Positions 56,083 through 64,000 of a stretch of DNA of 64,000 nucleotides are shown here, piece by piece (position 1 is the stretch's first letter; each line of letters begins with the position of its first letter). The stretch lies in contig CP136945.1 of assembly GCA_041530395.1 (NCBI GenBank), forward strand, positions 1,798,001-1,862,000. Direction: 5' to 3'. Made by a program: the position numbers and the translations under genes. The notes below the pieces were generated by a model that worked only from the letters and a program-made list of their open reading frames with translations, did not search any database and was not told the DNA's origin. The stretch comes from Thermosynechococcaceae cyanobacterium Okahandja. GTDB taxonomy: Bacteria > Cyanobacteriota > Cyanobacteriia > Thermosynechococcales > Thermosynechococcaceae.

Positions 56083-56250
56083 TTAAGTAGGATGGGTAGT
56101 AGGATGGGTCTGGCGACGGCGACGGCACCGCTCAGAGCAGTATTTGACTTGATCCCAGCAGTCCGCCCATTTTTTGCGCCACTGAAAGGGGCGACCACAC
56201 ACAGGGCACACTTTGGTGGGTAAGTCAGCCTTGCGGCGTTGCTTGGCCAT
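56083..56250 (-). CDS. DUF2256 zinc-finger-like protein
   Basis: The 55-residue frame starts [20 protein letters not shown] and holds [17 protein letters not shown] and [11 protein letters not shown], a C-x2-C / C-x2-C pair as in DUF2256. It ends in a Pro/Thr-rich HPTTHPT tail. It lies between cobW and the MFS gene on the same strand, 12 bases after cobW. The function is unknown, but zinc binding is likely. The spacing suggests one unit with the metal-related cobW. Confidence 0.88.
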   Translation of the reverse strand: MAKQRRKADLPTKVCPVCGRPFQWRKKWADCWDQVKYCSERCRRRRQTHPTTHPT

Positions 56251-56262
56251 CATTACCAGCGT

Positions 56263-57339
56263 CTAGCTAACCACTGCCTCCGCTGGCAGAACACATTCAG
56301 CCAACTGTGCCAGCAAAGTAGGATGATCAAGGTTCTGGCCAATCAGAACGAGCTGATTTTTAGGGGTGCCTTTCCAGTCTTCGTCATCAAGGCTAAACCG
56401 TTTGCCGCTGAGGTGAAAGATGTGACGGCGTGGGCTTTCCTTAAACCAAAGAATGCCCTTGGCGCGAAAGACCGACTCCGGCAGTTGGTGATCGAGAAAA
56501 TACTGAAACTTACGTAATTCAAAGGGGCGATCGCTCTGGAAGGAGACGGAGGTAAAGCCATCCTCCTCCAGATGATTCGAGTGAGGGTGGCCGTGGTGAT
56601 GATGATCATGCTCGGGATGATCGCAGTGCTCATCACACTCATGCTCGGAATGGTCGTGATCGTGGCTGGCTGGCTCTGGCTGAAAGTAGCGATCGCTCTG
56701 GAACAGCCCCACACTGAGGATCAGGGGCAGAGGCACTTGAGCCTTGACGGTGCGGATAAGGCGCGCCCCTTCCCGCATTTCACGAATTCGAGCTTCCAAC
56801 TGATTCAGGCGTTCCTCGCTCACCAAGTCGGCCTTGTTGAGGAGGATAATATCCCCGTAGGCAATTTGGCTTTGAGCCGCACTGCTATTAAACAGATCAA
56901 GGCTAAAGTTTTCGGCATCCACCACCGTGATAATGGAGTCGAGCCGGGTAAGGTCGCGCAGATCGGTGCCCAAAAATGTCAGGGCAACCGGCAGCGGATC
57001 CGCCAACCCGGTGGTTTCCACCACCAGATAGTCCACCTTGTCCTGCCGCTCTAGGACGCGATAGACGGCATTAATGAGGTCGTTGTTGATGGTGCAGCAC
57101 ACACAGCCATTATTGAGCTCCACCATGCCATCGTCACTGGCCACCAGTAGCTCGTTGTCAATGCCAATTTCACCAAACTCATTTACTAGGACAGCGGTCT
57201 TTAAGCCCTCCTGATTGGTGAGGATATGGTTTAAGAGGGTAGTTTTGCCACTGCCCAAAAAGCCGGTAATGATGGTCACGGGCAAACCGTGCTTAAGAGC
57301 CTCCATCGTTGCGGCGGTAGTCGGGGTTGGCACAGACAT
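56263..57339 (-). CDS. CobW/COG0523 GTPase with His-rich metal-binding loop
   Basis: The 358-residue GTPase has TGFLGSGKTTLLNH (P-loop), the NNGCVCCTINNDL motif (CxCC metal site), and VETTGLADPLPV, which identify the G3E family of metal chaperones. A stretch of about 34 residues rich in His/Asp/Glu (about 230-264, e.g. HDHDHSEHECDEHCDH) lies before the C-terminal CobW domain (SFQSDRPFELRKFQYF). It probably handles zinc or cobalt. I chose ATG 57339. It precedes the DUF2256 gene. Confidence 0.92.
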   Translation of the reverse strand: MSVPTPTTAATMEALKHGLPVTIITGFLGSGKTTLLNHILTNQEGLKTAVLVNEFGEIGIDNELLVASDDGMVELNNGCVCCTINNDLINAVYRVLERQDKVDYLVVETTGLADPLPVALTFLGTDLRDLTRLDSIITVVDAENFSLDLFNSSAAQSQIAYGDIILLNKADLVSEERLNQLEARIREMREGARLIRTVKAQVPLPLILSVGLFQSDRYFQPEPASHDHDHSEHECDEHCDHPEHDHHHHGHPHSNHLEEDGFTSVSFQSDRPFELRKFQYFLDHQLPESVFRAKGILWFKESPRRHIFHLSGKRFSLDDEDWKGTPKNQLVLIGQNLDHPTLLAQLAECVLPAEAVVS

Positions 57340-57476
57340 AGGCCTCCTTAGGCAATCTATACGCAAATGGGAATCATCTTCACGATTATAGCGAGCAATC
57401 TCCGCCAAGTGGGTTAGCCCCAAGGCGTAGCGCTGAGTCGAGGCCATGACGACCTTACGAGCATTTGCCGATAAAT

Positions 57477-57572
57477 TTACTCTTTCAAGAGAGAAGACAA
57501 ATTCTCAGTTTCAGAGGCGATCGGTTCCGCCGCCTCGGGATAGAACACCAACTCTAGCTTAACGACATTAAC
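57477..57572 (-). pseudogene. Possible severed 3' tail of the dynamin-like GTPase gene
   Basis: On the minus strand a 31-codon frame beginning VNVVKLELVFYPEAAEPI and closing with TAA lies directly at the left end of the IS605 element. It runs in the same direction as the GTPase gene at the other end of the element. If the element is removed between the TTT (Phe) codon and GTT, the two frames join. This is a hypothesis; the tail has no independent start. Confidence 0.4.
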
Positions 57573-57587
57573 TCTTCTCGCGGAATT

Positions 57588-57610
57588 CCCCATCCGTCTA
57601 CACGGTGGGG
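57588..57610. repeat. Left-end hairpin of the 57.6-kb element
   Basis: CCCCA-(T)CCG pairs with CGG-TGGGG across a short loop. It contains the terminal part of the shifted tnpA frame and matches the left-end hairpin of the miniature element. Confidence 0.8.
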
Positions 57611-58040
57611 ATGGATAGCGACAGGGCGCAAGCTCTCCCACCGGATTGACTTTGAATATACTCTTTGACAGTCTCTAGCGGCGCACCTCCACAAGAAATG
57701 ATGCACTTAGAATCATGCCAGCGTTTTGCTTTTCCCCAATAGACTTTATCGATTTCTTCCTTGAACTGTTGCCTGAGAATTCGACTAGATGTGGATTTGA
57801 GTGACGCTATCAGATCAGAAATATTATTATCTGGGTGTAAATCAATTAGGAGTGAACATAATCCGGTCCACCATTGAACTCAACTAGAGAACTTTGATTT
57901 GCAGACAACACCCGTTCTAGGACTGGTTTCATCGCTTCAAGCATGGGTTGGGTCAGCACTTCACGCCTGTATTTTGTAACAAATACGATATGCAAGTGAA
58001 TCCTGAAAACAACGTGAGAGCCTCTTCTAAGATGAGTCAT
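57598..58040 (-). pseudogene. tnpA: tnpA with a one-base deletion and altered HUH motif
   Basis: The frame starts MTHLRRGSHVVFRIHLHIVF and reads to EFNGGPDYVHS before a stop at 57846. A one-base deletion near 57850 shifts the frame; restoring one C yields LLIDLHPDNNISDLIASLKS, YWGKAKRWHDSK and the catalytic tyrosine region ETVKEYIQSQ, closing at TAG 57598-57600. The HUH motif also reads DYVH instead of DHVH, so the first metal histidine is lost. Both changes indicate an inactive transposase. Confidence 0.85.
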
Positions 58041-58126
58041 ATCGATTTCTAGTCAGTCCCGAAAAATGTGCTATACTCATTGTAGTTGCAAATAGCGAGT
58101 CAGCACTAGGTCGAGGAAATCATCCT

Positions 58127-59482
58127 GTGGTAACGAGAAGACAGACATTTCGACTGTATCCAAACAAGGCGCAAGAAAAAGCCTTGTTTGCGGCACGTCG
58201 TTTGCACTGTTATCTCTACAATGCTTGTATCTCGCATCGTCAATTCGAGTATAAGCGCCATCGCAAGTTGATTAGCTACCTTGACCAGCAAAATCTCCTA
58301 CCCGAATTCAAGGCGGAATGGCCAGAATTTGCAATGCTGCACTCGCAAGCACTGCAATCAACAGTGAAACGAGTTGATTTGGCATACCAGTTATTCTTCA
58401 AGGGATTGCACGGTAAGCCAAAATTCAAATCGATTCGCAATTACTCAGGATGGGGGTATCCTGCAAAGTCTGGATGGAAAGTTGACAGCACTGGCAAGCA
58501 TGGAACGGTGAAGCTGAATGATTTGGGTATCACCGTCAAGATGCGCGGCAAGGCAAAACATTGGGGGACTCCAACAACCCTAACCATTGTTTACAAGCCG
58601 TCTAGGCGCCAGTGGTTTGCATCCTTCACTGTTGAGGTTGATACCCCCGCACCGAAGTTTGGCTCTGAGTCTGAACTGTCGTATCAGTCGATTGTGGCCT
58701 ATGACTTGGGGACTGAAACGGCTCTGACGTTGTTTGATGGGTCTAACTTTGAGGAAATCGAAAATCCTCGTTTCACCCATAAAAATGAAGAGCAAGTTCG
58801 CAAAGTTGCCAAACAAAAACGACGGAAACGCGCCCCAAAGAAAGGGGTCAAGGCTTCCCGTCGTTGGCGGAAAATCAACAAACGGGAATCTAATCTAAAC
58901 GCTAAGGTTGCACGTCAGCGTACAGACTGGCAACACAAAGTCACTTCAGAGATTGCACGTCGTTATGACATCGGAGTGACTGAAAAGCTGAATACGAAAG
59001 GGATGACCCGTGCTGCAAAGAAAGGAAGTCAGCGGAGGAAGCAAAAAGCAGGACTCAACAAATCGATTCTCTCGGTCGGTTTTGGGACTCTCAACAGGAT
59101 GCTCTCGTACAAGATTGAGGAGAAAGGTGGGTTGGTGTTGCAGCTTCCAACACGGGAAATCAAACCATCGCAGCGTTGTCCTAAGTGTGGAGCAATTCAC
59201 AAAGAATGGGCTGAACTTAGCAATCGTCATCACGTTTGTTCTGACTGTGGTTTTGAGATTTCTAGGGACAGGGGGTCTGCGATGGTGATGTACAAGGTTG
59301 CAACGAATCAGCAACCGGGGGTTGGAACGTCCCTCGTTAGTCTTGGATGTCTTAGCTCTACTTCAGAGACCCGTAAGCATACGGGTTCGATGAAGCAACT
59401 AGGGCAGAAGAAGAGACGGAAATCCTCTGCTACGGTGGAATCTGGGGTCTTAGAAACCCCATCTGCCTGTGCGGTGGGGTAG
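58127..59482 (+). CDS. tnpB: TnpB RNA-guided nuclease (IS605 OrfB)
   Basis: The 451-residue protein has a helical N-terminal part with VTRRQTFRLYPNKAQEKALF, RuvC-I aspartate in IVAYDLGTETALTLFDG, RuvC-II glutamate in VTEKLNTKGM, a zinc ribbon (CPKC, CSDC) and a RuvC-III aspartate in ISRDRGSAMVMYKVA. It therefore looks catalytically competent, unlike its tnpA neighbour. The start is GTG 58127. The last 60 or so residues are low-complexity and overlap the right-end/guide-RNA region; the guide would begin just after 59487, in the GTPase gene. Confidence 0.9.
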   Translation: MVTRRQTFRLYPNKAQEKALFAARRLHCYLYNACISHRQFEYKRHRKLISYLDQQNLLPEFKAEWPEFAMLHSQALQSTVKRVDLAYQLFFKGLHGKPKFKSIRNYSGWGYPAKSGWKVDSTGKHGTVKLNDLGITVKMRGKAKHWGTPTTLTIVYKPSRRQWFASFTVEVDTPAPKFGSESELSYQSIVAYDLGTETALTLFDGSNFEEIENPRFTHKNEEQVRKVAKQKRRKRAPKKGVKASRRWRKINKRESNLNAKVARQRTDWQHKVTSEIARRYDIGVTEKLNTKGMTRAAKKGSQRRKQKAGLNKSILSVGFGTLNRMLSYKIEEKGGLVLQLPTREIKPSQRCPKCGAIHKEWAELSNRHHVCSDCGFEISRDRGSAMVMYKVATNQQPGVGTSLVSLGCLSSTSETRKHTGSMKQLGQKKRRKSSATVESGVLETPSACAVG

Positions 59483-60595
59483 TTCATTAAATTTAGGTGC
59501 ATCGGTGCGCAGTTTGAGTTCACTAATTTCATTGGCAAAAATAGAGTCGAGACCGTAGCGATCGCGCTCACCACATTTGAGTAAAAGGCTGCCGTAGAAC
59601 CCCAACAAGCCGCTGGTACGATAGAGGCGATCGGGTGGCGAAGAAAAGGATTTGGCAATGGTAGTGTTGACTTTTTCCCGTAAATTGGGGTCAAACCACG
59701 TTTGGTCAATGCGGTTAATCACGTGGAACACGCGATCGCGCAGCCCGGGGTTGGCTTTAATTTTTTCAAGGAGGTCAATTTCTTCTTGAATGATTTCCCC
59801 TGAGGTGGCAATTTGATAGACCACAATCACCGCCGAGGCTTCTGGGTCGTTAATGCAACGGTAGGCTAACTCGGCGTGCTCTTTAATGGGTGCATCAATA
59901 CCGGGAGTATCAATGAGCACATTCCCTCCGGCTAAGAGGGGGTGGTGGCAGTAGTATTCAATTTTTTTGAGCACGGCACTATTAGCGCCTTGGCGGGCAT
60001 AGTTCGAGGCTTCCGCAATCGTGCCAAACCCTAGCCCATCCATGGAAAAGGAATTGTTGACAGTCGGGTGAATGCGGTCGGCATTGGCTTGATACCCCTG
60101 CAACAGGAGCTTAAGGCCGTTGGCTTCCCGTGCCCGCTGCGATCGCCCCTCTCCCCCTTCTTCTTCAATGACTTGGGTCGCCAATTGAATGGCCTTCTGG
60201 ACGGAGTTGGCATCGCCAATATCCACTCGCTGGCTAAACCGCAGGCGATCGCTAATGTCTGCCACCTGCTGTTGAATTTCGCCTTCGGTATAAAACGTCA
60301 GCACCGCCCGCTCTTGATCCGGCTCGGCGTAGGCCACCCGGCAAATGGTACCGGTGGCGTGGCCTTGGGCACTGTAGAGCAATTCCCGTTCGAGCAGGGC
60401 ATTGATCAGCATGGACTTGCCCGCGCTAAACGGCCCAGCAAAAACAATCTCAAACGTGGGTGAAATGGCCTTGCGCAGCGACATTTGTACCGGCGTACTA
60501 TCGAAGGAGCGCAAGTTAGGCTCAGCGTTGACCAATTGCAGGAGGCGATCGCAATCGGCTTGCAGGTGGGGGCAGGCGTGCAGGAGGTCGCTCAT
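59450..60595 (-). pseudogene. Dynamin-like GTPase gene truncated by an IS605 element
   Basis: The product is a dynamin-family GTPase with P-loop GPFSAGKSMLINALL at residues 54-61, G3 DTPGID at 229-234 and G4 NRID at 294-297. It ends after 381 residues, of which the last 11 are encoded by the element's right end. Family members are usually longer, with helical C-terminal domains, so the C-terminus is lost or replaced. A 31-codon frame at the far end of the element may be a severed tail. The start region is part of a 94-bp direct repeat. Confidence 0.8.
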
Positions 60596-60637
60596 GGCAG
60601 AGAATCACAAATCGTTGTTAGCAACAGCCTAGCACAA
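60544..60637. repeat. 94-bp direct repeat, copy 1 (GTPase start)
   Basis: This copy contains the GTPase start codon (minus strand, 60593-60595), the first 17 codons and 42 bases upstream. It matches 61592-61685 at 93 of 94 positions (T/C at 60615/61663), in the same orientation. Between the copies lies the toxin-antitoxin pair. Confidence 0.97.
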
Positions 60638-60931
60638 GATTTTGGATTCATTATTGTTTCAAGAAAATTTTCACGAGATGAGATATTTGTAAACACTGGC
60701 TCAGTACGGTAGGTTTGACTGCTCTCACGCCCCCCATTTTTCTGTAACCTGTGATTGGAGCAGGTAATGCTAGAGATGTTGGTCTTGAGTTGGGGCCATC
60801 AATTAGGGATTACTGTCCTACAAGCGTTATGTACTAACCTCGCAGCCCCTATGGTTTCTGACATTCATTACGTGCTTTTTTCGCTTGCATTGTGCTAAGT
60901 CTATGTACAATTGTACAATCAAAGCAGCGGT
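60638..60931. other. Gene-free 294-bp region upstream of vapC
   Basis: This A+T-richer stretch lies between the first 94-bp repeat and vapC. I see no credible gene in it. It holds TA-promoter material in its last 60 bases, including TACAAT hexamers and the palindrome TGTACAATTGTACA. The remainder shows no hairpin of note. Confidence 0.6.
60904..60917. promoter_or_regulatory. 14-bp palindromic operator for the TA module
   Basis: TGTACAATTGTACA is a perfect palindrome 15 bases ahead of the vapC ATG and overlaps TACAAT promoter-like hexamers. Toxin-antitoxin operons are normally autorepressed by the antitoxin-toxin complex at such sites. Confidence 0.7.
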
Positions 60932-61330
60932 ATGGAAATTGTTGTCGATACCTGTGTCCTGATTGCTGTTATTGTCAATGAGCCAGAAAAAACGCGGCTA
61001 GTCCAGTTGACTACCGGCGCTCATCTGGTTGCTCCGGCATCCGTTCACTGGGAAATTGGCAATGCCTTTTCTGCGATGCTGAAGCGAAACCGCATTACAC
61101 TTGATGAGGCACAGCAAGCCGTATCAGCCTATCACACTATTCCTTTACGTTTGCTCGATATTGATTTAAGACATGCCTTGAACATCGCCGCAAAACTTAA
61201 CCTGTATGCGTATGATGCCTATCTTCTAAGCTGTGCCATACAGCAAAAAGCGGCATTGCTGACCCTCGATAGTGGACTGCGCTATGCAGCACAACAGGCA
61301 AAAGTGAAACTTTTAGAGGTAACCTCATGA
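60932..61330 (+). CDS. vapC: PIN-domain toxin VapC
   Basis: VapC toxins are metal-dependent RNases that cut tRNA or rRNA. The 132-residue protein has the PIN acidic quartet: D6 in EIVVDTCVLIAV, E41 in VHWEIGNAF, D95 in YAYDAYLL and D113 in LLTLDSGL. It is complete. It precedes the antitoxin, the reverse of the common order, and overlaps it by 4 bases (ATGA). I chose ATG 60932 over the upstream TTG within the palindrome. Confidence 0.92.
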   Translation: MEIVVDTCVLIAVIVNEPEKTRLVQLTTGAHLVAPASVHWEIGNAFSAMLKRNRITLDEAQQAVSAYHTIPLRLLDIDLRHALNIAAKLNLYAYDAYLLSCAIQQKAALLTLDSGLRYAAQQAKVKLLEVTS

Positions 61331-61548
61331 AGGAATATACGTATTCAGAAGCACGCCAGCGGCTAGCGGCTTTGTTGGATGAAGCCCAGCAAGAAGGGAC
61401 GGTGCGTATCCGGCGCAAAGATGGGCGCGTCTTTGTTCTGCAACCCGCCGAGGTGGAAGACTCACCCCTTAATATTCAAGGGATTCGCCTTAATATCACG
61501 ACGAAAGAGATCATTGACATCATTCGGGAAGGACGTGAACAGGATTAG
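61327..61548 (+). CDS. Phd/YefM-type antitoxin
   Basis: The 73-residue protein begins MKEYTYSEARQRLAALLDEA and continues VRIRRKDGRVFVLQPAE, matching Phd/YefM-family N-terminal DNA-binding domains, while the acidic C-terminal half (IREGREQD) should wrap the toxin. It starts at ATGA overlapping vapC, so the two are translationally coupled. It should neutralise VapC and repress the operon at the TGTACAATTGTACA palindrome. Confidence 0.88.
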   Translation: MKEYTYSEARQRLAALLDEAQQEGTVRIRRKDGRVFVLQPAEVEDSPLNIQGIRLNITTKEIIDIIREGREQD

Positions 61549-61591
61549 AATGCTACGTTGACATCCAAGTTTAGGTGTGGGGTATGGTAGC

Positions 61592-61685
61592 GGCGATCGC
61601 AATCGGCTTGCAGGTGGGGGCAGGCGTGCAGGAGGTCGCTCATGGCAGAGAATCACAAATCGCTGTTAGCAACAGCCTAGCACAA
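61592..61685. repeat. 94-bp direct repeat, copy 2 (downstream of the antitoxin)
   Basis: This copy repeats the GTPase 5' end but has no gene body attached. It contains the same start codon and 17 codons, cut off at 61592 by unrelated DNA. Same orientation as copy 1. The distance between the repeat starts is 1,048 bp. Confidence 0.97.
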
Positions 61686-61696
61686 CGTTTTGTAGC

Positions 61697-62149
61697 TTAG
61701 CTAAGGCGGCTCGGTTGCACCTGCTGGGCGTAGTTGCGAAAGCGTTCTAAATCTGCTTGTAGCGTACTTTCAACAATGCGTCCTAAAAAGAGCCGATCCA
61801 TGAGTTGCCCCAGCACCCCCGGAATGGCGTAGGCCACCGAAAGCTTGACCACCGTGCTACCGTGGCGATCGTAAAAGCGAATGGCACCGCGATTGGGTAG
61901 GCCATCCACTGACTCCCACTGAATTATCTGGTGCTTAATTTGCTTACAAATGCGCGAGAGCCAGCTAAAGTGCCAGTTGCCTGTCGCCAACGTCCAGCGG
62001 GACAGTTCGGGATTGTCGGGGGTAATCACCACAGACTCAATCCACTTCATCCAGAGGGGCATTTTTTCGAGGTCTGACCACAGCGCCCACACCAAATCAA
62101 TATCTGCCGCCACTTCAATTTGCACCGTGTGCTCTAGCCAGTGGGTCAT
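61697..62149 (-). CDS. SRPBCC/cyclase-dehydrase family protein
   Basis: The 150-residue protein has the START-like helix-grip fold: [20 protein letters not shown] at the N-terminus, [13 protein letters not shown] and [21 protein letters not shown]. It is soluble, with a pocket for a hydrophobic ligand. It overlaps zds by 4 bases, and such a pairing with the zeta-carotene desaturase gene seems common in cyanobacteria. It could bind a carotenoid intermediate, but that is inference. Confidence 0.85.
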   Translation of the reverse strand: MTHWLEHTVQIEVAADIDLVWALWSDLEKMPLWMKWIESVVITPDNPELSRWTLATGNWHFSWLSRICKQIKHQIIQWESVDGLPNRGAIRFYDRHGSTVVKLSVAYAIPGVLGQLMDRLFLGRIVESTLQADLERFRNYAQQVQPSRLS

Positions 62150-63585
62150 TGGCCGCCTCCTGCCATGATGGCTTGCGCCGCTTGTCGACCCGACATGGTT
62201 GCTCCCTCCATGCTGTCAATGTAGTCCTGCTGGGTATAGCTGCCCGCCAAAAAGAAATTAGGCACCGGTGTTTTTTGGGGGGGGCGATAGGGATCCATGC
62301 CGGGAGCTTCGCGGTACAGGGACTGCGCTAGCTTGACGACACTGTACCATGTCATGTTCAGGGTACGGGCGGAGGGAAATAACTCATGCACCTGCCGCAA
62401 AACGTGCTGGGCAATCTCTTCATTGCTGGCCTTAATGAAAGGGTCGCCGGGGGTGAGCACCACCTGTAGCAGGGATCCTTGACCCTCACGGTAATAGTCT
62501 GCTGGGCTGGTGAGGGCTAAATCGGCAAAGCAGGAAAAGTCCGCATCGGCAGTATAAAGCAGATTATCAATACCGGTGGCAGCCACCTGCTTTTGCTGAC
62601 TGGGGTCTTGCAGTTCGGTAACCCAACCGTCAAAACGCAGTTGCACCGTGGCAACAGGGACGGCATCGAGCTTAAAGATGTTGTCAAACAGGGGGTGCGA
62701 TCGCCACGCCTCCGGAATCAGGCGCTGAATACCGGGGACATCGCAGGCACACAGATACGCATCCGCCGTAACGGTTTCGAGCTCGTCTCCTGCCGGAATC
62801 ACCAAGCCCTCAACCCACCAAGTGGCTGGATCGCTACCCCTAAAACGGATCTCTTTAACCCGCCGCCGCAGATGGATGCTTGCCCCCCGCGCTTCAATGT
62901 AGTTTACAAGGGGCTTGAGCAGGTATTCCGCGGGCGACCCCTTGAGCATATTTAAGCGGGAGGCCTCGGTTTTGGCAGCAAACATCATAAAAATTGTCAG
63001 CATACAGCGCGCCGACATTTGCTCAGTATCAATAAACCCCAAGGCGTAGGCAATGGGGTTCCAAAGCCGCTTGAGGCTATTTTCTGAGCCACCGTGCCGC
63101 CGGAACCACTCGGCAAAGCTGATGCGATCCAGCGCCCGGATCTGCGCCATGGCTCCTTTATAGTCGAGCAAGCCCCGTACCACCGGACTGGTGCCTAGGG
63201 CGATGGCGTTAAAAAATTTATCGGCTAAGGATAACTGACCCGTCGTGAAAAAGGCTTTGAGGCCGTTAAAAGGGGCACCCAAGGGAAAACGAAAATCTAG
63301 CTCCCCCACATGGCCGCCACGATTGATGAAGGTGTGGGTGTGGGCTTTGGGCAGCAGGTAAGCGATCGCCCCCACCTTGGTCATTAACTCAAACAGGTTG
63401 GCGTAGTTATAAAAAAAGACGTGCAGCCCCATCTCAATATGGTTGCCGTCCGCGTCTTGCCAACTGCTAACTTTGCCCCCCACAAAGGGGCGCGACTCGT
63501 AAATCTCAACGGTGTGGCCTGCATCCACCAAATCCACGGCGGCGGCCAACCCCGCCAAACCCGCACCGACAATAACAACCCGCAT
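62146..63585 (-). CDS. zds: Zeta-carotene desaturase
   Basis: ZDS converts zeta-carotene to lycopene via neurosporene with plastoquinone as acceptor at the thylakoid membrane. The 479-residue flavoprotein has the ADP-binding motif [21 protein letters not shown] at the N-terminus, [20 protein letters not shown], and the C-terminal [23 protein letters not shown] motif. The length is normal. It is the plant/cyanobacterial (CrtQ-type) enzyme rather than CrtI. It overlaps the SRPBCC gene by 4 bases. Confidence 0.96.
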   Translation of the reverse strand: MRVVIVGAGLAGLAAAVDLVDAGHTVEIYESRPFVGGKVSSWQDADGNHIEMGLHVFFYNYANLFELMTKVGAIAYLLPKAHTHTFINRGGHVGELDFRFPLGAPFNGLKAFFTTGQLSLADKFFNAIALGTSPVVRGLLDYKGAMAQIRALDRISFAEWFRRHGGSENSLKRLWNPIAYALGFIDTEQMSARCMLTIFMMFAAKTEASRLNMLKGSPAEYLLKPLVNYIEARGASIHLRRRVKEIRFRGSDPATWWVEGLVIPAGDELETVTADAYLCACDVPGIQRLIPEAWRSHPLFDNIFKLDAVPVATVQLRFDGWVTELQDPSQQKQVAATGIDNLLYTADADFSCFADLALTSPADYYREGQGSLLQVVLTPGDPFIKASNEEIAQHVLRQVHELFPSARTLNMTWYSVVKLAQSLYREAPGMDPYRPPQKTPVPNFFLAGSYTQQDYIDSMEGATMSGRQAAQAIMAGGGQ

Positions 63586-63690
63586 CCGTGATTCCAGAAA
63601 ACTTCACAGATTTTAACATTTTTCGCGAACGGCCATGGCGCAACCATTAAGAAAGTTGGCAGAAGCCCACCACCGCCAAACCCCTGTTCT

Positions 63691-63912
63691 ATGATCAAGG
63701 TAATCTTTGCCCATAGAATCGCTCACGCTCACGGTATGCTTATGGCTTCGCGTCGCGTTCTTCGATTTCCCCTCTGGCTCTATCTCAACCAGCCCCTGTT
63801 TAACGGTCGTTTGGTGCTCAACCCAAAGCGGTTTTGGCTAGAATACCGCAATGCTTACCTTGAACGCTGCTGGCAGCAAGAGTACACCTCCAAAGGAGAA
63901 CCCTCCTGTTAA
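63691..63912 (+). CDS. Small unknown protein
   Basis: The 73-codon frame (ATG 63691) encodes VLRFPLWLYLNQPLFNGR, LVLNPKRFWLEYRNAYLER and a short polar tail. I do not recognise a family. A later ATG (about 63736-63742) would leave the conserved-looking, aromatic and basic core of about 57 residues. It diverges from zds. Amino acid composition looks protein-like, but the evidence is limited. Confidence 0.5.
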   Translation: MIKVIFAHRIAHAHGMLMASRRVLRFPLWLYLNQPLFNGRLVLNPKRFWLEYRNAYLERCWQQEYTSKGEPSC

Positions 63913-64000
63913 TCGTTCCCGCGGTTCGCTAGAATGGGATAGCTCACTTTCCCGATCAAGATTAGGGGCTTTAGTGGGTATGACGTTGCACTGTCTCGGT

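Larger units (their letters stand above)
57575..59487 (+). mobile_element. IS605-type element with tnpA (frameshifted) and tnpB
   Basis: The 1.9-kb element carries a tnpA on the minus strand and tnpB on the plus strand. The left end starts TTCTCGCGGAATTCC with a hairpin at 57588-57610, and the right end closes GGGGTAGTTCAT after a hairpin that overlaps the tnpB stop. Both ends are shared with the 268-bp miniature at 40.7 kb, which fixes the boundaries within one or two bases. The element lies at the 3' end of a dynamin-like GTPase gene. Confidence 0.9.

Noticed and set aside
63980-64000. Start of a further gene at the right edge (ATG 63980)
   Set aside because: Only seven codons are inside the window; nothing can be said about the product.

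Overview
The window reads as a chromosomal segment of a unicellular cyanobacterium. Support comes from the dense scatter of the octamer GCGATCGC (HIP1) in coding and non-coding DNA, and from typical cyanobacterial genes: zds (carotenoid synthesis), gap2, sds (plastoquinone side chain), a one-helix high-light-inducible protein, a SigF-type sigma factor, and DUF1830, DUF4079, DUF3531 and MEKHLA proteins. A Thermosynechococcus-like thermophile is plausible (cellulose synthase beside a HlyD-like protein, several IS200/IS605 elements), but the genus is inference. About 90 percent of the sequence is coding, most of it housekeeping.

Layout. 1-6.7 kb: a 5'-truncated DUF3531 gene, rsmB, a CPBP membrane protease, clpS, lysS, ppk1. 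6.7-13.3 kb: a surface-polysaccharide block with an ABC exporter, a HlyD-like membrane-fusion protein, a PilZ-bearing cellulose synthase and a protein with four 22-residue Tyr/Pro-rich repeats. 13.3-18.7 kb: rdgB, a secreted retropepsin-like protease and a purA-rplY-tldD operon, with two strongly structured intergenic stretches (a candidate small RNA ending in a Rho-independent terminator at 15.1-15.3 kb, and a hairpin-rich leader at 13.4-13.6 kb), then tRNA-Thr(CGT). 18.7-20.1 kb: a tnpB-only IS605-type element. 20.3-25.0 kb: the outer-membrane operon bamA-lpxC-fabZ-lpxA-trmL. 25.2-29.0 kb: a thioredoxin-fold protein, a Fe-S photolyase-like protein, an aminotransferase and a thioredoxin. 29.0-31.3 kb: an IS605 element with intact tnpA and a tnpB split by a nested, palindrome-ended, non-autonomous element. 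31.3-40.7 kb: an acetolactate-synthase-like enzyme, PCD, the rpsP-khpA-rpsU-phoH block, hli, an ABC ATPase, sds, lepB, DUF4079, uppP. 40.7-40.96 kb: a 268-bp miniature element. 41.1-57.3 kb: sigF, a DM13 lipoprotein, pcrA, a RibD-C reductase, DUF1830, a B12-binding radical-SAM enzyme, gap2, a class V aminotransferase, MEKHLA, DUF389, tldE, a sulfotransferase-like protein, a DRTGG protein, an MFS transporter, DUF2256 and a His-rich CobW GTPase. 57.6-59.5 kb: an IS605 element that cuts the end of a dynamin-like GTPase gene. 60.5-61.7 kb: a VapC/Phd-type toxin-antitoxin pair between 94-bp direct repeats. 61.7-63.9 kb: a SRPBCC protein, zds and a small unknown gene.

The most interesting structure is the IS200/IS605 family seen at five loci: two elements with tnpA and tnpB (one with damaged tnpA, the other with split tnpB), one tnpB-only element, and two miniature elements. 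One miniature at the uppP stop codon is clearly an internal-deletion derivative of the 57.6-kb element: it keeps the left end, the tnpA/tnpB intergenic region and the tnpB 3'-end/right-end region where TnpB guide RNAs are encoded in this family. Together the copies retain an intact TnpA, apparently intact TnpBs and possible stand-alone guide-RNA units. No CRISPR array, prophage, rRNA operon, retron or diversity-generating retroelement was seen.
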